Assembly (NCBI RefSeq): GCF_021917145.1
Contig: NW_025813796.1
Coordinates: forward strand, 310,001-374,000
Direction: 5' to 3'
Length of the DNA stretch: 64,000 nt
From: Hypomesus transpacificus
Taxonomy: Eukaryota; Chordata; Actinopteri; Osmeriformes; Osmeridae
Position numbers and translations under genes: made by a program. Below are positions 60,350-64,000 of the stretch, piece after piece (positions within the stretch are counted from its first letter, which is position 1; each line of letters begins with the position of its first letter). Below the pieces are notes generated by a model. It saw only the letters and a program-made list of their open reading frames with translations, had not been told where the DNA came from and searched no databases.

Positions 60350-62127
60350 ATGACGTCATTGGTCACTCTAACCGGACCTCCGCCGTGGGGCTTCCGTCTC
60401 TCCGGGGGCTTGGACTTCCGGAGGGTTCTGACCATCTCTAAGGTAGCTACAAAAAGACCAATTTGAATCAACTAAACTTTTTATTTTTAATTTTTTATGA
60501 TCTTGTTTACTGAAATACTGTATGTGTGACTGCAGGTGAATGTGTCCAGCAAGGCAGAACTGGCCAGTTTACGTGTGGGTGATGTGATAGTGGAGATCAA
60601 TGGAGAGAGCGCAGCAAGGATGCTTCACGTACAAGCTTATGACAACATCAAGAACTCAAGAACCTTGCTGATGCTGCTTATAGAAAGGTACTGTGACGAG
60701 ACCTAGGTATTCAGCATGTGGACAGAGGGAAAAGGTCTTTGAACCAGATGAGTATGTACCTGTGTTATACTTGTTCTGTAATCCTTTCCAGACCAAATGC
60801 AGCCATCTTTAGGCAGCCACAAAGTGTCGCAGTACCTCCACAAAAGCCAGCCTGTCAAAAACAGGTTGGTTCTTGTTTTTTAGGGATTTACGAATGTGCT
60901 ATTTTCATCCAATGACCTCTGCCTTTTTTCTATGAAGGAAAATAGGGATGTCTTAAAAGCAGAACCTTGAATCACTGTTTACAGATGTTTGCGCAAAAAG
61001 TGTCAGAAGTCAGCCGAGATGGATTCACAAACATGGGGAATGCCCAGTGCACCCCCACAGTTGTGAAACAGAGAGTCCTGCCAGCTCTGAACTCCCCAGT
61101 CAGAAAGACTTTGAAGACTGGGGGCCAACATGAAAAAACTCAGAGGTGACACCTGCTTCCTTCAGGATTTCGTTTGGTTTGATTGACATTTCTGTCCTTT
61201 AGTGGCCATTTTAATCTCTCACAAAGTACAGGTATACCGCAAAAATCATTTCAAGGACACAACACTAATGTCAAGTAAAATGTGCAGAACCTTACATATA
61301 CCATTACAAATGCCAATGCATGAAACATCTCCATGTTATTATGGTGGATTTCCTGTACAGATTACATGACATGCTACTGTATAATACATAAGATAGAAGC
61401 AGGCCGTAATAGCACTTTTCTCTCTGGCATGGTCTCAGCTGCGATAGCCCCAGACAGACGTCTCCACTTCTGACTTTGGAGGTCTTTAAGGGTAGCAGAC
61501 TAAGAGACACGGCCCCTCGCCAATCCAACACCTTCAACCTGATACAGGAAGTGCTGGAGCGAGACTATGGAAGTAAGACCCTCACTCCACAATCTGCACT
61601 TGTTGAGGGGTTTAAAGGACAGCTGAAAGAATTGGGGCCCAAATAAAAGTCATGGCCGCCATTGACTAGGCCAGTTGCCCTGCTTTTTAATTTCTCTCTT
61701 TTCAGAATCAAGCCCGAGACCTCAAGACATGACGCCCTCCTCAACACTGCCGCCCAGCAACCTCCCCTTTTTCAGAGTGCGGCCGTTCCGCTCATGTGAA
61801 AGCTGCGGCACTCGGATTGTGTACGTTGGACGTTTCATTCATTTTAACGTGAACTTGTCTGCACCCACACCGCTCTGGCGTAGCTTTTAGCTGCATCCTT
61901 TTATAAATGGCCGCCCTGTCCACAACCTTCGTGGTGATGGAGTCTCTCTCCCTTTCTGCCTCTGCAGCACGCAAGCCATTAAGATCAGCGAGGGGCGCTA
62001 TCGGCATCAGGAATGCTACACGTGTCAGGACTGTGGACTGACTCTGCTGAAGAGGGGGCACTTCTGGGTAGGAGAGCATCTCTACTGTGGGAAACATGCC
62101 TCTCAGAGGCATCAGAGTCCCAGATGA
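60350..62127 (+). CDS. pdlim2: PDZ-LIM domain protein (PDLIM2 type), complete
   Basis: PDLIM proteins bind alpha-actinin and actin fibres through PDZ; PDLIM2 also acts in the nucleus on NF-kB and STAT turnover. Exons 60350-60442, 60536-60687, 60792-60864, 60985-61145, 61439-61572, 61706-61820 and 61968-62127 join in frame to 295 residues (human PDLIM2 is about 350). The PDZ domain covers about 1-83, with the carboxylate loop PWGF, then SGGLDF and [12 protein letters not shown] conserved mid-segment reads [19 protein letters not shown] single LIM domain closes the protein (CESCGTRI, then [30 protein letters not shown]). The Arg-Tyr-Arg-His and Cys-Tyr-Thr-Cys wording, and the lack of the extended C-terminus of PDLIM3/4, favour PDLIM2. 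Human 8p linkage with NEFL and NEFM agrees. The middle region is shorter than in mammals. Confidence 0.92.
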
Positions 62128-63711
62128 GCCGAGGAACCAACAGGAACGGAGGCCGAATGTCTGATGTGATTACATGAGTACAGAAGATACATGGTGAGGG
62201 TTTTTCAATTGGCCAAACGACCAAAACGATTCCCCTAGGTTTAATGGAAGAGGGGGGAACTGGACAATGTATTAACATTAACCAAATAGTGGAATTGTGT
62301 TTATTTGACTCTATAGGTTAAATTGGAGCAAGAAAGGTCAAAGTAAAGTTCAATTAAATTAATGTTTATTAACATTGAACATTAATTAAATAAATTACAA
62401 AGCAAACATATTATAAAGTGAAGGTTTGAAATCTTACCTATTCTACCATGATTATTGGAAATCAGAGGGAGAAAGAGTAAGAGGTGAGCAAGGACAAGGA
62501 GTGGGAGAAGCCAGAGCTGATGAAAAGCCCTCAGGAGATCAAGAATCTACAGAACAATGCTTCACAATTCCCTTTATACCCAATTATTATCTATAGAAAA
62601 ACCAATGAGACCACATGTTGACCTTTGCTTATCAACACATGACCACAAATGCAACAGCGAGCAGTCAGGCAAAGACTCTGTTCAGCAACTCCAGTCTTTA
62701 GCATATGAGAGGTGGGGGCAGGGGTTTCCTCCAGCCTACAATGGCATTTTCAACATAGACAGGAACCTATGCACTTTTATGGGACGTGCTTCTACAGATC
62801 CATAAGGACATATGGCGTGGTGTCATTCTTCTTTGCTTAGGTTTTTTCAACAGCCATCGCTGAGAGACCTCTTGGCATTTGAAAATGTGAAATTCCCCAT
62901 TATGTGCAGTAGGGGTCAGCCTTTACGCACTGTCTGCAAAAGCTACAGAAAAATGGCTTGTTTGATGATGTGTAACTGGACCCAAACAATAAACAACAAC
63001 AGGGTGTGGACTGTCTTAAAACATGGCTGACATGCTATTTGTATTAGACAGACATTGTGTCAGACAAGTGGTTAGTTCTTCAGTTGGGAGGCGAGTGAGA
63101 TATGTTCTTTAGATACTTTAGACATCCTCATGGTGAAGCAAATCAATACATGAATGGAAAGAGCCATATGTATAAGAGAAATGTACTTTCTGTGGCCACA
63201 GTAAATGCAGGGCTAAGTATACCGCTTCTGTGTGAACAACACAGAAGTGTGTGTGTGTGTGCGTGTGTGTGGGTGCGTGTGTGTGTGTGAGTGCGTGTGT
63301 GTGTGTGTGGTTGTGTGTATGTGTATTGGAGGTAGCCTAGTGCAGATATGCGGTGGCATTTGTAATAATTGTGTTTAATGGATACCAGCAAACCATGGGT
63401 CAGTTCGTCAGTGGATGGTTCACCAAATATGGCACCTGCCAGGCAGATTTAAGTATGTCTAGTCCACAATGCAGCTGTGAATTTCTTTTAGAAGATTGAC
63501 ATTTCATTTTTAATAAAAGCAGTTTCTTACAAGACTGCGTTATTTCTGTCTGAAAACTGATTTTTTTTTGTAGTGCTTTCATGTTTTATTTCCACCCCTC
63601 CAGTTTTTGGGAGATACGATGTTACCTAATCTCAAACCACGACTCTGATGTTGTGTTCTTTACTACAAAGAACACAAGCTGACATCCAGACATACTTGAC
63701 CCACATGCAGA
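62128..63711. other. pdlim2 3' flank
   Basis: AATAAA at 62389-62394 is a likely pdlim2 polyA signal. Beyond it I see a (GT)n tract at 63247-63325 and no gene. The short frames lack family signatures. Confidence 0.55.
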
Positions 63712-63876
63712 GGGTATTGCAGAAAGCAGGTTATGCGACATGTCCTGGTTGGTTAACTTCCCAGCTGACACCCAAAGTTGTAGCAACATTGCCAGGTTGC
63801 TGAAAAATTGTGAATCAGCTGGAGGGTTAAGTTACCCGTTTATGTTACATAACATAACCTGCTTTCTGCAATACCC
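63712..63876. mobile_element. Short MITE-like element with 24-bp perfect inverted repeats
   Basis: GGGTATTGCAGAAAGCAGGT plus four more bases (63712-63735) is matched exactly by its reverse complement at 63853-63876. Inner parts (GGTTAACTTCCCAGCTGA against TCAGCTGGAGGGTTAAGTTA, and AGCAAC against GTTGCT) also pair, so the whole 165 bases is palindromic. There is no open frame, as expected for a non-autonomous DNA transposon. Confidence 0.8.
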
Positions 63877-64000
63877 CCGCTGTCTTCAGCCTTCCACTTG
63901 TTTCTTCACTTGTATTTGCATATCCTAATAAGCTCTATCAGCAAACCTCAACTAAACATTACGAGTTATTATTCGTTAGAAAATTAGAATAACAATAATA

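Noticed and set aside
60202-60471. A minus-strand frame opposite pdlim2 exon 1
   Set aside because: Several minus frames read smoothly here because the region is GC-rich, but none connects in phase to the 59127-59329 candidate exon, and the plus-strand PDZ exon explains the conservation.

Overview
The window is nuclear DNA from a ray-finned (teleost) fish. The evidence is multi-exon genes with GT-AG introns, vertebrate-specific protein families, long (CA)n/(CT)n tracts, and tRNA-derived SINEs whose 3' tail is the type spread through fish genomes. The SINE consensus looks to me like that of smelt-type fishes, but I cannot prove this without a search. I found no bacterial, viral or CRISPR-type content.

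Layout: (1) 1-1006 (+) is the 3' end of a neurofilament-light gene (nefl). (2) 4070-7777 (-) is a complete neurofilament-medium gene (nefm), tail-to-tail with nefl as in mammals. (3) A 100-N scaffold gap lies at 8782-8881. (4) 9294-21535 (+) is the 3' half of an ankyrin-1-like gene (part of ZU5, UPA, death domain, regulatory tail). Its 5' half is absent, and three single-base frame breaks sit in the exons nearest the gap. (5) 26002-27118 (+) is a 4E-BP translation repressor (eif4ebp1 type). (6) 28041-29912 (-) is a Nodal-family TGF-beta ligand, probably southpaw. (7) About 14 kb of gene-poor DNA with SINEs follows. (8) 43778-44542 (+) is an unrecognised single-pass, proline-rich membrane protein in one exon. 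(9) 49892-51145 (-) is an intronless 5-HT1A receptor (probably htr1ab). (10) 54329-58425 (+) is the E3 ligase rnf180. (11) A possible last exon of an unknown minus-strand gene lies at 59127-59329. (12) 60350-62127 (+) is a PDZ-LIM protein (pdlim2 type).

The genes are not an operon; each has its own promoter and polyA signals. Clear TATA boxes precede nefm, the nodal gene and htr1a. The gene order mixes neighbours that in human lie on 8p (NEFL, NEFM, ANK1, EIF4EBP1, PDLIM2) with neighbours from 5q12 (HTR1A, RNF180). This suggests an ancestral linkage or a teleost-lineage fusion.

No wholly new biological system is evident. The most notable items are the frame-broken ankyrin exons beside the gap, the shifted cysteine in the nodal ligand, the orphan membrane protein with a PDZ-ligand-like C-terminus, two fold-back (MITE-like) elements, a long hairpin upstream of rnf180, and CTCF-like sites on both sides of the nodal gene.
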